DNA from: Pseudomonadota bacterium
GTDB taxonomy: Bacteria > Pseudomonadota > Gammaproteobacteria > Acidiferrobacterales > UBA6901
NCBI GenBank assembly: GCA_021790335.1
Contig: JAJYEE010000004.1
Span: forward strand, 60,309 to 124,308
Direction: 5' to 3'
DNA length: 64,000 bases
Shown: one piece after another, positions 36,967 to 46,757 of the stretch
Numbering within the stretch: the stretch's first letter is position 1
Layout: every line of letters starts with the position of its first letter
Translations under genes and position numbers: made by a program
The notes under the pieces: model-generated
Database searches by the model: none
Seen by the model: only the letters and a program-made list of their open reading frames with translations
What the model was told of the DNA's origin: nothing

Positions 36967-39900
36967 TCAGTCCACCCACACCCGGGCATTGCGGAACATG
37001 CGCATCCAGGGAGCATCCTCGTTCCAGTGATCGGGCCGCCAGGAGTTGGATACGGCGCGTGTCACGCGCTCCGGGTGCGGCATGAGAATCGTGAACCGGC
37101 CGTCGTGCGTGGTGAGGCCGGCAATGCCCTGGGGCGATCCGTTCGGATTGGCCGGGTAGGTCTCGGCCGGCGCTCCGCGGTTGTCCATGAACCGCATCGC
37201 AACCTGGTGCCCGGCAAGCACAGCATCAAGGTCAGTGCGCTCGCGAAACTCCGCGCGGCCTTCGCCGTGGGAAACGGCGATCGGCAGGAACGATCCGATC
37301 ATGCCGCGGAAGAAGATGGACGGATTCTGTGGAACCTGCACCATGCATACCCGCGCCTCGAACTGCTCGGAGGTGTTGCGGACGAAGTGCGGCCAGCGCT
37401 CGGCACCGGGAATCAGTTCGTGCAGGTTGGACATCATCTGGCATCCGTTGCATACACCCAGCGCGAAACTGTCGGCACGGGCAAAGAACGCGCCGAACTC
37501 CTCGCGCGCGCGGCTGTTGAACAGAATCGACTTCGCCCAGCCCTCCCCCGCCCCGAGCACATCGCCGTAGGAAAAGCCGCCGCAGGCCGCGAAACCCTTG
37601 AACTCGTCGAGCCGCACCCGACCATCGATGATATCGCTCATGGTCACGTCCACGGCCCGGAAGCCGGCACGGTCAAAGGCTGCCGCCATCTCCAGGTGGC
37701 CATTCACACCCTGCTCGCGCAGAATGGCAACAGGGGGACGCACACCGCGGGCGATGAAGGGCGCCGCGACGTCCTCGTCCGGATCGAAACTGGGGTGGGC
37801 GCTGAGCCCCGGATCGGTGTCGTCGAGAATGCGATCGTACTCTTCCCGCGCGCATTGCGGGTTGTCGCGCAGGCTCTGTATCTGGTAGCTGGTCTCGGTC
37901 CAGATCCGCTGCAGATTGACGCGGCTGTCGCTGAAGACGACACGACCGTTGCGCATGAAGCTGACCCGGTCGTCGTCGCTGATCGAGCCTATGAGGCGCG
38001 TATGGCGCAGCAGACCGGCCTTCTTGAACGCTCCGAGGATCCCGTCGCGGCGTTCGCGCGGAATCTGCAGCACCGCGCCCAGTTCCTCGCTGAACAGCGC
38101 CGCCACCGGATCGCGTCCGAGTTCGCTCAGGTCGATCGAGACGCCGGTACGTCCGCAGAACGCCATCTCGCAGATCGTGGCGAACAGACCGCCGTCGGAA
38201 CGGTCATGATAGGCGAGCAGGAAACCGAGTTCGTTGAGCGCCTGGATGACCGCGAAAAACAGTTTCAGCACGCGCGGATCGTCCACATCCGGCACCGTGT
38301 CACCAGTGTGCTTGTACACCTGCGCCAGCGCCGAACCGCCGAGGCGGTTCTTGCCCTTTCCGAGATCGATCAGCATGAGATCGGTCGCACCGCGATCCGT
38401 ACGCAGCTGCGGGGTCAGCGTTTTACGCAGATTCATCACCGGCGCGAATGCCGACACGATGAGCGACAGCGGCGCAGTCACCGAGCGCTCGGTGCCGGAC
38501 GGATCGTGCCACACGGTCTTCATGGACATGGAATCCTTGCCGACAGGGATGCTGATGCCCAGCGCCGGGCACAGTTCCTGGGCGACGGCGCGCACAGTGT
38601 CGTAGAGCGCCGCGTCCTCACCCGGATGGCCGGCAGCGGCCATCCAGTTGGCGGAAAGCTTCACGTCCGGAAGTTTTTCGATGCGCGCGGCCGCTATGTT
38701 GGTAAGCGCTTCACCGACCGCCATGCGTCCGCTCGCGGCCGGATCGATCAGCGCGATCGGGGAGCGCTCGCCGAGCGCCATGGCCTCGCCGGTGTTGCCG
38801 CGGTAACCGGTAGCGGTAACCGCCACATCGGCCACCGGGACCTGCCACGGACCGACCATCTGATCCCGGCACACCAGACCGCCGACGCTGCGGTCGCCGA
38901 TGGTAATCAGGAAACCCTTGTGCGCGACCGCCGGCAGACGCAGCACGCGCTGTGCCGCGTCGGCGATATCGATGCCGGCGGTCGAAAACGCCGCCGGCCG
39001 GCGGCGCAGGTGCCGCACCTCACGCACCATCCTCGGCGGCTTTCCGAGCAGCACGGAGATATCCATGTCGATGGGGCAGCCGTCACGCTGCCCATCCTGC
39101 GTCGCGCTCGCGGCGGCGCCGCCGAAATAGCGGTCCTCCACCACCAGGCGCGGTTCCAGCGTGGCATGCCCGATCACCGCACACGGGCAGCGCTCGCGCT
39201 CGCACAGCGTCTGGAACACTGCCAGCTGCGTCGCATCCACCGCCACAACGTAGCGCTCCTGCGCCTCGTTGCACCAGATCTGCATGGGCGACATGCCACG
39301 CTGGTCGTTGGGCACGCTGCGCAGCTCGAAATGCCCGCCCAGTCCGGCGTCGTTGATCAGTTCCGGAACGGCGTTCGACAGCCCACCGGCGCCGACATCG
39401 TGGATGGAGAGTATCGGATTGCCGGAGCCAAGCGCCCAGCATTGGTCGATCACTTCCTGGCAACGCCGCTGCATTTCCGGGTTGCCGCGCTGTACCGACG
39501 CGAAGTCGAGTTCCTCGCTGCTCCTGCCGGTTGCGACACTCGATGCCGCACCCCCGCCCAGACCGATGAGCATGGCCGGGCCACCCAGTACGATGATGCA
39601 CGCGCCGGCCGCAAATCCGGTCTTATGCACATGCCGGCCGCAGATGTTGCCGATTCCGCCGGCAAGCATGATCGGCTTGTGATAGCCCCGCACTTCGCCG
39701 CCGACCGTTTCCTCGTAGGTACGGAAATAGCCACCGATGTTCGGTCTTCCGAATTCATTGTTGAAGGATGCGCCGCCGAGCGGCCCATCGATCATGATCT
39801 CGAGGGCGCTCGCGATGCGTGCGGGCTTGCCGTGATCCGTTTCCCACGGCTGCTCTGCACCCGGGATGCACAGGTTGGACACCGAGAAACCGGTGATACC

Positions 39901-40965
39901 CGCTTTCGGTCTCGCTCCGCGCCCGGTCGCCCCCTCGTCGCGGATCTCCCCGCCGCTGCCGGTCGCCGCCCCGGGAAACGGCGAGATGGCGGTAGGATGA
40001 TTGTGGGTTTCCACTTTCATCACGATATGGGTATCGTCCTGATGATAGGCATACTCGTGCGATGCCGGATCGGGGAAGAAACGCCCGGCGCGGAACCCCT
40101 CGATCACCGCGGCATTGTCGCGGTACGCCACCAGCGTGCCGCGCGCATGCAGCTCATGGGTACCGCGGATCATCGCGAACAGCGAACGTTCCTGGCGGCT
40201 CCCGTCGATGACCCAGCCGGCATTGAAGATCTTGTGCCGGCAATGCTCGGAGTTCGCCTGCGCGAACATCATGAGTTCGACGTCGGTGGGGTTCCTGCCG
40301 AGGTGCGCAAAGCTGTCCGCAAGATAGCCGATCTCGTCGGCCGACAGCGCAAGCCCGAGGGAAGCATTCGCCGCGTCGAGCGCCGCGCGTCCGCCACGCA
40401 GAACGTCGACCGTCACGAGCCGCGCTGGCGTGTCCTCACGGAACATCGCTGCTGCCTCCTCGAACCCGTAGAGCACGGTCTCTGTCATGCGGTCGTGTAT
40501 GAACGGCAGCAGCGGCGCCAGCCGCTCCGGCGCGAGCGCACCACCGTCGGCCGCAGCGACACGCCAGGCGACACCCCGCTCGAGGCGCAGCATGCGCGCA
40601 AGCCCGCAGTGGCGGGCGATGTCGGTGGCCTTGGTCGACCAGGGTGAGATCGTGCCGATGCGCGGCACCACAAGCAGCAGCCCGCCCGCGGCCGCTTCCG
40701 CCGCATGGCTCGGACCATAGGTGAGCAGGCGCCGCAGCACCGCCTCCTCGGCGGCGTCGGGACCGGAGGAGAACGCGGCGAAATGCCAGTATTCGGCGTA
40801 GACGGCAGCGACCTGCGGAACCGCCCGGCGCATGCGTTCGAGCAGCCGCCGGTGACGGAATGCAGACAGCACCGGAGAACCGCGCATGTTGACGATCCTC
40901 GCTGGCGCCCCGTCGGCAATCGTGGAGGCTGGCCCGGAATGAGTGTCGATCTTGTCGCTACCCAT
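36967..40965 (-). CDS. purL: Phosphoribosylformylglycinamidine synthase
   Basis: A large-type PurL of 1332 residues that makes FGAM from FGAR, glutamine and ATP in purine synthesis. N-terminal region with RGSPVLSAF and [27 protein letters not shown]; two AIRS-like domain pairs with [47 protein letters not shown] and KDSMSMKT; C-terminal glutaminase with the catalytic cysteine in [11 protein letters not shown] and a terminal LMPHPER. Start: the frame opens at 40983, but a TATAAT overlaps that ATG, so ATG 40965 is preferred; homologues start about 26 residues later, where no start codon exists. Single gene. Confidence 0.93.
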   Translation of the reverse strand: MGSDKIDTHSGPASTIADGAPARIVNMRGSPVLSAFRHRRLLERMRRAVPQVAAVYAEYWHFAAFSSGPDAAEEAVLRRLLTYGPSHAAEAAAGGLLLVVPRIGTISPWSTKATDIARHCGLARMLRLERGVAWRVAAADGGALAPERLAPLLPFIHDRMTETVLYGFEEAAAMFREDTPARLVTVDVLRGGRAALDAANASLGLALSADEIGYLADSFAHLGRNPTDVELMMFAQANSEHCRHKIFNAGWVIDGSRQERSLFAMIRGTHELHARGTLVAYRDNAAVIEGFRAGRFFPDPASHEYAYHQDDTHIVMKVETHNHPTAISPFPGAATGSGGEIRDEGATGRGARPKAGITGFSVSNLCIPGAEQPWETDHGKPARIASALEIMIDGPLGGASFNNEFGRPNIGGYFRTYEETVGGEVRGYHKPIMLAGGIGNICGRHVHKTGFAAGACIIVLGGPAMLIGLGGGAASSVATGRSSEELDFASVQRGNPEMQRRCQEVIDQCWALGSGNPILSIHDVGAGGLSNAVPELINDAGLGGHFELRSVPNDQRGMSPMQIWCNEAQERYVVAVDATQLAVFQTLCERERCPCAVIGHATLEPRLVVEDRYFGGAAASATQDGQRDGCPIDMDISVLLGKPPRMVREVRHLRRRPAAFSTAGIDIADAAQRVLRLPAVAHKGFLITIGDRSVGGLVCRDQMVGPWQVPVADVAVTATGYRGNTGEAMALGERSPIALIDPAASGRMAVGEALTNIAAARIEKLPDVKLSANWMAAAGHPGEDAALYDTVRAVAQELCPALGISIPVGKDSMSMKTVWHDPSGTERSVTAPLSLIVSAFAPVMNLRKTLTPQLRTDRGATDLMLIDLGKGKNRLGGSALAQVYKHTGDTVPDVDDPRVLKLFFAVIQALNELGFLLAYHDRSDGGLFATICEMAFCGRTGVSIDLSELGRDPVAALFSEELGAVLQIPRERRDGILGAFKKAGLLRHTRLIGSISDDDRVSFMRNGRVVFSDSRVNLQRIWTETSYQIQSLRDNPQCAREEYDRILDDTDPGLSAHPSFDPDEDVAAPFIARGVRPPVAILREQGVNGHLEMAAAFDRAGFRAVDVTMSDIIDGRVRLDEFKGFAACGGFSYGDVLGAGEGWAKSILFNSRAREEFGAFFARADSFALGVCNGCQMMSNLHELIPGAERWPHFVRNTSEQFEARVCMVQVPQNPSIFFRGMIGSFLPIAVSHGEGRAEFRERTDLDAVLAGHQVAMRFMDNRGAPAETYPANPNGSPQGIAGLTTHDGRFTILMPHPERVTRAVSNSWRPDHWNEDAPWMRMFRNARVWVD

Positions 40966-40981
40966 GATTTTGTCCGCCGGC

Positions 40982-40987
40982 ATTATA
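40982..40987 (-). promoter_or_regulatory. Candidate -10 box of purL
   Basis: A consensus TATAAT on the minus strand 17 bp before the preferred purL ATG. No good -35 box is seen, and the resulting leader would be very short. Confidence 0.3.
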
Positions 40988-41013
40988 CGGGAGGGGCGCC
41001 ACGGGCAGAAGCG

Positions 41014-41784
41014 TCATGTGATCTCGCGCCATGGCAGCCCATGGTCCTGGTCGGCGACTTGTACCCACGAGTCCGCGCAACCGAGCGCACCGCCCAGACT
41101 GGTCCGCGCCAGGTAAGGCGTATTGTTCTTCTCGCTCAGATGGGCGGCAACCAGGTGTTGCAGACGCGAGGTGTCGAGGCGCGCCAGAAGCGCCGCCGCC
41201 GACTCGTTGTCCAGGTGTCCGAGCGGTCCGCCCACACGCTGCTTGAGCGCCGGCGGGTATGCTCCGTTGAGCAGCATGTCACGGTCGTGGTTGCACTCGA
41301 GTACCAGGGCGTGGCAGCCGGTCAGGCTCGCCTCGATGTGGCGCGTAGCGCAGCCCGTATCGGTCAGCACACCGAGGCACCGGTCGCCGTCCGACAACAC
41401 GAACTGGCTCGGCTCGCGCGCATCGTGCGGTACCGGGAAGGGGCGCACTTCGATGTCGCCGATGGCAAACGGTTCGTGGCAACTGAACAGTTTGAGGCCG
41501 GACAGGCTGCCCATTCCCTGGTCGGCGACGGCATGCAGCGTCCCCGGCGTGAGCCACACAGGCAGCCCGAACTGGCGGGCACAGGCCGCGACCCCGCGAA
41601 TATGGTCGCCATGCTCGTGGGTGACGACGATGGCACTCAGTTGTGAGCCTTCACGGTGAACCCGCGCGAGGCGCCGTCTCAGTTCCTGGATCGAAAATCC
41701 GCAATCGATCAGCAGACAGGTAGTGCCATGCTCGACCAGCGTCGCATTGCCGCGACTGCCGCTGCCCAGCGACGCGAACCGCAA
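41014..41784 (-). CDS. MBL-fold metallohydrolase (YycJ-like)
   Basis: A 256-residue metallo-beta-lactamase-fold protein. Start MRFASLGSGSRGNATLVEHGTT is typical of YycJ/WalJ relatives, followed by the metal motif THEHGDHI, a histidine in PVPHDA, aspartate in LTDTG, and a distal histidine in LVAAHLS. These are exonuclease- or RNase-like proteins. It is upstream of purL on the same strand, with about 30-50 bp between, but a purL promoter may separate them. Confidence 0.85.
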   Translation of the reverse strand: MRFASLGSGSRGNATLVEHGTTCLLIDCGFSIQELRRRLARVHREGSQLSAIVVTHEHGDHIRGVAACARQFGLPVWLTPGTLHAVADQGMGSLSGLKLFSCHEPFAIGDIEVRPFPVPHDAREPSQFVLSDGDRCLGVLTDTGCATRHIEASLTGCHALVLECNHDRDMLLNGAYPPALKQRVGGPLGHLDNESAAALLARLDTSRLQHLVAAHLSEKNNTPYLARTSLGGALGCADSWVQVADQDHGLPWREIT

Positions 41785-41818
41785 GGTGCCGGTTGAGCCA
41801 GGCAGTCTGCCTCCTCGC

Positions 41819-42853
41819 CTATTTCAGCTGTTCGTAGAGCTGCTTCAGCAACGGCTCGGCAACCGCCTGCGGCACCGGGGCGTTGTCCGTGTTCCTCAGA
41901 TAGAGATCAACCCAGCCATCGGTGCCGGCGCGCAGCCCGACCAGATACACGGGTCCACGGGTCACCGCGTGATGACCGAACAGCCGAGCGAAAAATCCGG
42001 GCTTCCCGCCGCCCGCGGGCGCCTGCTGCACGCGATAGGTCCACTGCGAGCGGTTGCGGTCCTTGACCAGCCAGCCTATGCGCTCCAGGGCAAGGCCCAC
42101 GCGGCGCCAACCGTTGTCGAGGCTGTCATGAAAGCTCAGCACCGTATTGCCCTGCGCATCGACCTGCAGCGACGCATGAGCGGTAACCGGTGCGGAGGCG
42201 GTCGGCGCGCTCGCGCCCGCGAAAACCATGAAGGCGCGCAACATGCGTGCCTCGGCCTCCGGATCGGGCGGGGCCGATTCCCAGGTATTGCCGTGGCTGG
42301 TGGCCACCTCATACACGGCACGCCGGCTGATATAGAGTTCGGTATTGCCCGGATGCATGCCGCGCTCGAGCCGGAACCGGTAGGCCGCGCGGGCGCCGAG
42401 CACCCTGGGCGTGGTGGCGGTGGCGGCGGTGGCGTACGGCTCGACGCCGCGCCAGGCGGTGTCCACGATTCCCTGCGAACGCGATTCGTGCATGATCGCC
42501 AGTTTCTGGTCCTTGGCAAACCGCTGGATGAGATCCCAGACCTGCGCCGGTTCAGCCTGGACCACCAGCCAGCGCTCGCAGCCGTCACGCTCCAGGCGCA
42601 TGCCGGGGAATTGCGGCAGCACCGCCTGCGTCACCGGGGAAGAACCCCCGGAAGCGCCGGTTGCGCCGGTTGCGGACCCGATTCCCAGATTATCCGAGGC
42701 GACCGGCAGCGCCAGCCCCGGAGGCACCTCCAGTGGCGGCCGCAGAAAACTGTTCTCATACAGATGCTTGGGGGAGGAAAAAGTCCCGCAGGCGCTCAGT
42801 AGCGATGCCAGGGCGCACAGGGCCACACCGGCGGCGATTCGTCTGTCATTCAT
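41819..42853 (-). CDS. bamC: Outer-membrane assembly lipoprotein BamC
   Basis: A 344-residue lipoprotein (signal MNDRRIAAGVALCALASLLSAC, lipid on Cys22) of the BamC/NlpB family: N-terminal YENSFLRPPLEVPPGLALP, the segment that binds BamD, then two helix-grip domains (GCERWLVVQAEPAQVWDLIQRF and LSFHDSLDNGWRRVGLALERIG). BamC is part of the beta-barrel assembly machine. It starts at 42853, with AAGGAAG upstream; the frame extends to a GTG at 42928 within dapA, which is not credible. dapA-bamC is the classical gene order. Confidence 0.92.
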   Translation of the reverse strand: MNDRRIAAGVALCALASLLSACGTFSSPKHLYENSFLRPPLEVPPGLALPVASDNLGIGSATGATGASGGSSPVTQAVLPQFPGMRLERDGCERWLVVQAEPAQVWDLIQRFAKDQKLAIMHESRSQGIVDTAWRGVEPYATAATATTPRVLGARAAYRFRLERGMHPGNTELYISRRAVYEVATSHGNTWESAPPDPEAEARMLRAFMVFAGASAPTASAPVTAHASLQVDAQGNTVLSFHDSLDNGWRRVGLALERIGWLVKDRNRSQWTYRVQQAPAGGGKPGFFARLFGHHAVTRGPVYLVGLRAGTDGWVDLYLRNTDNAPVPQAVAEPLLKQLYEQLK

Positions 42854-42905
42854 TTTCAAACTTCCTTTCCTGGTGTGGCCGCCGCGGGCTGCGTCGGACG
42901 GGCAG

Positions 42906-43784
42906 TCATGAGACAACGCCGGCGCCACGCATGGCCTGGCGCACCGTCTCGTGATACTGGGGCGACAAGGGAGTGAGGGGAAGACGGATGCCGCTCTCGA
43001 TAAGCCCCATCTGCTGCAACGCCCACTTTACCGGAATCGGATTGGCTTCCACGAACAGATTCCGATGCAAACCCATCAACCTCTCGTTGATCGCGCGCGC
43101 GGTCTGGGCATCGCCGTTCAGCGCCGCCGCACACATGTCCTGCATGGCGCGCGGTGCCACGTTGGTCGTGACCGAAATGACCCCCTTCCCGCCCAGGAGC
43201 AGGAGGTCGAGCGCGGTCGCGTCATCCCCGGAATAGACCTCAAAATCGGGCCCGCAGGCGGCGAAAATTTCACGGGCGCGGTCCAGATTGCCGGTCGCCT
43301 CCTTGATCCCGACGATGTTGGGGACCTCCGCCAGGCGCGCCACCGTCGCCGGAAGCAGATCGCAGGCGGTCCGTCCGGGGACATTATAAAGAATCTGAGG
43401 GATGGCTACGGCCTGGGCGATGGCGCGGTAATGCAAAAACAGGCCTTCCTGGGTCGGCTTATTATAGTAGGGCGTCACCAGCAGACAGGCGTCAGCCCCG
43501 GCCGCCTGCGCACACCGGGTCAGCTCGATGGCTTCGGCGGTACTGTTGGCACCGGTGCCGGCGATGACCGGGACCCGCTGGCGGGTGTATTCCACAGACA
43601 GGCGGATGACCTCGCAGTGTTCCTCCATGTCGAGCGTGGGTGACTCGCCGGTGGTGCCCACCGAAACGATTGCCGTGGTCCCGTTTTCGATCTGGAAATC
43701 GATTAATCTGCGTAATGCCGTCCGGTCCAGGGCGCCGTCCGGATGCATCGGCGTCACCAGAGCGACCATGCTGCCGTGGAACAT
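42906..43784 (-). CDS. dapA: 4-hydroxy-tetrahydrodipicolinate synthase
   Basis: A 292-residue TIM-barrel aldolase, the standard length. It joins pyruvate and aspartate semialdehyde in lysine/diaminopimelate synthesis. The Schiff-base lysine is in [10 protein letters not shown], the catalytic tyrosine in [13 protein letters not shown], and [10 protein letters not shown] and YYNKPTQEG are also present. It begins the dapA-bamC operon; a promoter with TTGTTT/TACTAT (43829-43857) lies 45 bp upstream. Confidence 0.96.
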   Translation of the reverse strand: MFHGSMVALVTPMHPDGALDRTALRRLIDFQIENGTTAIVSVGTTGESPTLDMEEHCEVIRLSVEYTRQRVPVIAGTGANSTAEAIELTRCAQAAGADACLLVTPYYNKPTQEGLFLHYRAIAQAVAIPQILYNVPGRTACDLLPATVARLAEVPNIVGIKEATGNLDRAREIFAACGPDFEVYSGDDATALDLLLLGGKGVISVTTNVAPRAMQDMCAAALNGDAQTARAINERLMGLHRNLFVEANPIPVKWALQQMGLIESGIRLPLTPLSPQYHETVRQAMRGAGVVS

Positions 43785-43828
43785 AAGCTATTTTAAAGGA
43801 TACCGGGCTTTTAAGGAGTTGAGCGGCG

Positions 43829-43857
43829 ATAGTACTTTTCCGCCTCATTCAAAACAA
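43829..43857 (-). promoter_or_regulatory. Candidate promoter of dapA-bamC
   Basis: On the minus strand TTGTTT (43852-43857) and TACTAT (43829-43834) with a 17-bp spacer, 45-73 bp before the dapA ATG. Confidence 0.45.
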
Positions 43858-43915
43858 GTGCGCCCGGCCCGTCAGGCCCCGCCTCCCGCCGGACAGGCAC
43901 CGGCCCGTGGGCAAC

Positions 43916-43932
43916 TTGATGATCTGCATCAA
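43916..43932. promoter_or_regulatory. Inverted repeat upstream of cytochrome c4 gene
   Basis: TTGATG-N5-CATCAA, a perfect 6-bp inverted repeat 73-89 bp before the cytochrome GTG. It resembles an FNR/Anr-type site (TTGAT-N4-ATCAA) but with a spacing of seven between the pentamers, so the identification is weak. Confidence 0.35.
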
Positions 43933-44004
43933 TTCAAACGCCGAAACCGGAAGCTAGACTAGCGCGCTTTCTTTCGGGCATCGGCCTATAGCAAGGGGGA
44001 ATTC

Positions 44005-44772
44005 GTGGGAAAAGCGCGGTTGACTGCTGTCATGCAATATATCGCCAAAGCCGCACTGGTGCGGGACCTGGCCGCGATGCTTGTCGCTCTGGGCCTGCTG
44101 GCCGCAACGTCCACCGGCGCGCTTGCCGCCGGCCAGACCGCGGCGCTCGATGCCCGTCTGCAGGCCATTGAGCACGATCCGACCGCCATGCAATCCCTGG
44201 TTCAGGCGGGTCGCAATCAGACCGATACTTTCTGCGTGTACTGCCACGGCAGCGCAGGCAACAGCGTCAACCCGGATATCCCGAACCTCGCAGAGCAGAA
44301 TCCCGCCTACCTGCTGGCGCAGATGCGCCAGTTCGCCGACGGTCAACGCAAGGACGAGTACGTGGGGGTCATGCAGAAGCTGGCCAGGACCTTTACTCCC
44401 AGCGAGGAGGTCACCATTGCGCTTTATTTCTCCAACATGCCCCTGACCCGGCGCCCGGTCACAGACACCGGCCTGGCACTGAAGGGCGCCCCGATCTTCG
44501 CCCAGCACTGCGCCGCCTGCCATGGCGGCAGCGGCATGGGCCGGGGCGAATATCCGCGCATCGCCGGGCAACAGCCGAAATACGTCGTACGCACGCTCAA
44601 GAACTTCCGCAAAGATGCGGCCAGCCGTCCGTCCGTGGTCATGTCGAGCGCGACCGCCAGCCTGAAAAACACCGATATCCAGGAGCTGGCGGCCTATGTC
44701 GCGAGCCTGCCAGTCAAGGCACAGAGCTATTTCGTGCGCTATCCACACCCCAATTTTCCCGGCGACAACTGA
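44005..44772 (+). CDS. Diheme cytochrome c4-type protein
   Basis: A 255-residue exported cytochrome with a signal region (about 20-42, ending ALAA) and two class I heme sites: C77-VYC-H81 and C169-AAC-H173. Two similar domains, each with a distal methionine candidate (VGVMQKLA and PSVVMSSA). Cytochromes c4 carry electrons from the bc1 complex to terminal oxidases in gammaproteobacteria. GTG start with AAGGGGGA upstream; ATG 44032 is an alternative. A 14-bp hairpin follows the gene. Confidence 0.88.
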   Translation: MGKARLTAVMQYIAKAALVRDLAAMLVALGLLAATSTGALAAGQTAALDARLQAIEHDPTAMQSLVQAGRNQTDTFCVYCHGSAGNSVNPDIPNLAEQNPAYLLAQMRQFADGQRKDEYVGVMQKLARTFTPSEEVTIALYFSNMPLTRRPVTDTGLALKGAPIFAQHCAACHGGSGMGRGEYPRIAGQQPKYVVRTLKNFRKDAASRPSVVMSSATASLKNTDIQELAAYVASLPVKAQSYFVRYPHPNFPGDN

Positions 44773-45086
44773 CCGCGCACCGCCCGCCGGCCGTGTCCGG
44801 GCACAACAGCGTACCAACGCACCCCGACTGCCCGGCCACGGCGGCACACCGCCGTGGCCGGGCATTAGGCAAGCGCGCCGCATTTTAGTATCCTGCTCCG
44901 CTGACAAGCCCCGCTGCGCACCCCGCAGATCCCGTCCCACCACACCCGGATGTCTTGCCAAGTTTGAATACCGCAATTCCCGGAACAGCGACGGCATCGC
45001 CCGGATCGTCCCGGGGCCGGTCCGGAATCCATCGTCGGACCAGGAAGTTCTGTGTCCCTATTTTCTGTCTGGCAGAAGTCGAATCA
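44773..45086. other. Intergenic region after cytochrome c4 gene
   Basis: About 310 bp containing a strong hairpin (44831-44862, listed) and the promoter side of the galT-like gene. No gene seen. Confidence 0.4.
44831..44862 (+). terminator. Strong GC hairpin after cytochrome c4 gene
   Basis: A perfect 14-bp stem (44831-44844 with 44849-44862) with loop CACA, 59 bp past the stop. No T-tract follows, so it may be a Rho-assisted or RNA-stabilising structure. Confidence 0.5.
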
Positions 45087-46166
45087 ATGAAAAACGAGAA
45101 ACCCGTCCGAGAGATCCGCATCAACCCGATCGTCCCTACTGAATCCGTGCTGGTGGCCACGGCGCGCAGCATGCGGCCGAAGAAGGCCGAGGCCCCGGCG
45201 CCGCGCGACACGCGCCGGCATGTCGATACCTGTCCGTTCTGCGTCGGCAACGAGTCCATGACCCCGCCGGCCATCGCCACCTACCCGCCACAGGGACCCT
45301 GGGAAATCCGCATCGTCGAGAACCTTTATCCGGTGCTCGGCGACGATCGCGAGAACCCCAACCTGAACCTCGGCCTGCAGCAGACCATCGACGGCTACGG
45401 CCGCCACGAGGTCATCATCGACCACAATTCCCACGGCGCTGCGGTGCACGAGATGACCGAGTCCCACCTCGCCCTGCTGTTCGGCGCATACCGGGCGCGG
45501 ATGGAGCAGCTCTACCGCTCCAACCGCCGCCTGCGCTACGTGCTGGTGTTCAAGAATTTCGGCCCGGCCGCCGGGGCAAGCATCGCCCACACGCACAGCC
45601 AGATCATCGGCATGCCGGTGGTACCGGACAACGTGCAGATGGAGGTCGTGAACAGCCGCGCCTATTTCACCAAGAATCACCGCTGCATTTTCTGCAGCCT
45701 GATCGACGAAGCTCTGACGTTCGAAGCGACATTCTACGACCGCGAATCGGGCGAGATCCGCCGCAGGATAGACGTCGGGCAGTTCGTCATCGAACGCGGC
45801 GAGCGGTTCATCGCCATCAAGCCGTTTGCCAGCCGCTACGAGTGGGAGGTGCACATCCTGCCGCTCGCACATCACGCCGATTTCCTGGAGAGCACCGCCG
45901 AAGACCATGTCGATCTTGCGCGCGTGCTGCGCCGCACCATGGCGCGCCTCGATGCGGTGCTCGGAGGCGCCCAGTACAATTACTTCCTGCATTCGGTACC
46001 ACATGGCGAGGACAGCTCCGGCAATGCCGCGAGCTTCCATTGGCATCTCGAGATCTGCCCCAGAACCACGATTCCCTCCGGCTTCGAACTGGGATCGGGA
46101 CTCTTTGTCAACACCATCAGTCCGGAGGAGGCCGCCGAAACACTGAGGGCGGTTGTGCTGGAATAA
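45087..46166 (+). CDS. Galactose-1-phosphate uridylyltransferase family protein
   Basis: A 359-residue HIT-superfamily nucleotidyltransferase of the GalT group. The N-terminal zinc site has C49-PF-C52, the second pair is CIFC; the active-site stretch is ASIAHTHSQIIGMP (GalT has HPHGQ), and the C-terminal SFHWHLEICPR gives further metal or phosphate histidines. Family members transfer UMP or AMP to sugar phosphates (GalT, ADP-glucose phosphorylase). The exact sugar is uncertain, since the catalytic H-x-H-x-Q is HTHSQ. The ATG at 45087 is chosen by family start; a weak AGAAG site precedes it. Confidence 0.82.
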   Translation: MKNEKPVREIRINPIVPTESVLVATARSMRPKKAEAPAPRDTRRHVDTCPFCVGNESMTPPAIATYPPQGPWEIRIVENLYPVLGDDRENPNLNLGLQQTIDGYGRHEVIIDHNSHGAAVHEMTESHLALLFGAYRARMEQLYRSNRRLRYVLVFKNFGPAAGASIAHTHSQIIGMPVVPDNVQMEVVNSRAYFTKNHRCIFCSLIDEALTFEATFYDRESGEIRRRIDVGQFVIERGERFIAIKPFASRYEWEVHILPLAHHADFLESTAEDHVDLARVLRRTMARLDAVLGGAQYNYFLHSVPHGEDSSGNAASFHWHLEICPRTTIPSGFELGSGLFVNTISPEEAAETLRAVVLE

Positions 46167-46263
46167 GGAACCCCTGTAATCTAGGCGACGGTCAGCCGGC
46201 ACGGCATCAGCACATCAGGTCGCACGCGGCCGGCGGCAAGACAGCAAGGCAAGGGGGGCAGGA

Positions 46264-46731
46264 ATGGGCAGCATCGCGATTGGGCGGCCGGTACCGGACG
46301 TGGAGCTGGTGACAACGGATGACCAGACCATCCGGTTTTCCGATCTGCACGGCAAGAACGTGGTTCTCTACTTCTACCCCAAGGACAATACGCCGGGGTG
46401 CACGACCGAAGGGCAGGATTTTCGTGACAACTTCGAGGAGTTCAGGAAGCTCGGGACGGAAATTCTCGGCGTCTCACGCGACAGCGTCAAGTCGCATGAA
46501 AGCTTCAAGAGCAAGAACTGCTTTCCTTTCGACCTGGTCTCCGACGCCGACGGCACATTGTGCGCGCTCTTCGATGTCATCAGGGAGAAGAAACTCTACG
46601 GAAAGAAATACATGGGCATAGAACGCAGCACCTTCGTCATCGACCGCAAGGGCGTCCTGCGGCAGGAGTTCCGCGGAGTCAAGGTCGAGGGGCATGTCGC
46701 GCATGTGCTCGATGCGCTTAGGGCGCTCTGA
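46264..46731 (+). CDS. bcp: Thiol peroxidase, Bcp/PrxQ type
   Basis: A 155-residue peroxiredoxin of the Bcp/PrxQ group that reduces peroxides with thioredoxin. The peroxidatic cysteine is in FYPKDNTPGCTTEGQDFRD; the usual resolving cysteine five residues later is absent (E-G-Q-D-F), making it a one-Cys or atypical form. The ATG at 46264 has GGGGGCAGGA upstream. phoH follows after 26 bp, so the two may be co-transcribed. Confidence 0.92.
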   Translation: MGSIAIGRPVPDVELVTTDDQTIRFSDLHGKNVVLYFYPKDNTPGCTTEGQDFRDNFEEFRKLGTEILGVSRDSVKSHESFKSKNCFPFDLVSDADGTLCALFDVIREKKLYGKKYMGIERSTFVIDRKGVLRQEFRGVKVEGHVAHVLDALRAL

Positions 46732-46757
46732 TTGCGCCTGAACTTCCGGTAACACCA

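Noticed and set aside
37027..40647. 1206-codon frame antisense to purL
   Set aside because: Shadow of a GC-rich gene; purL is complete with all motifs on the other strand.
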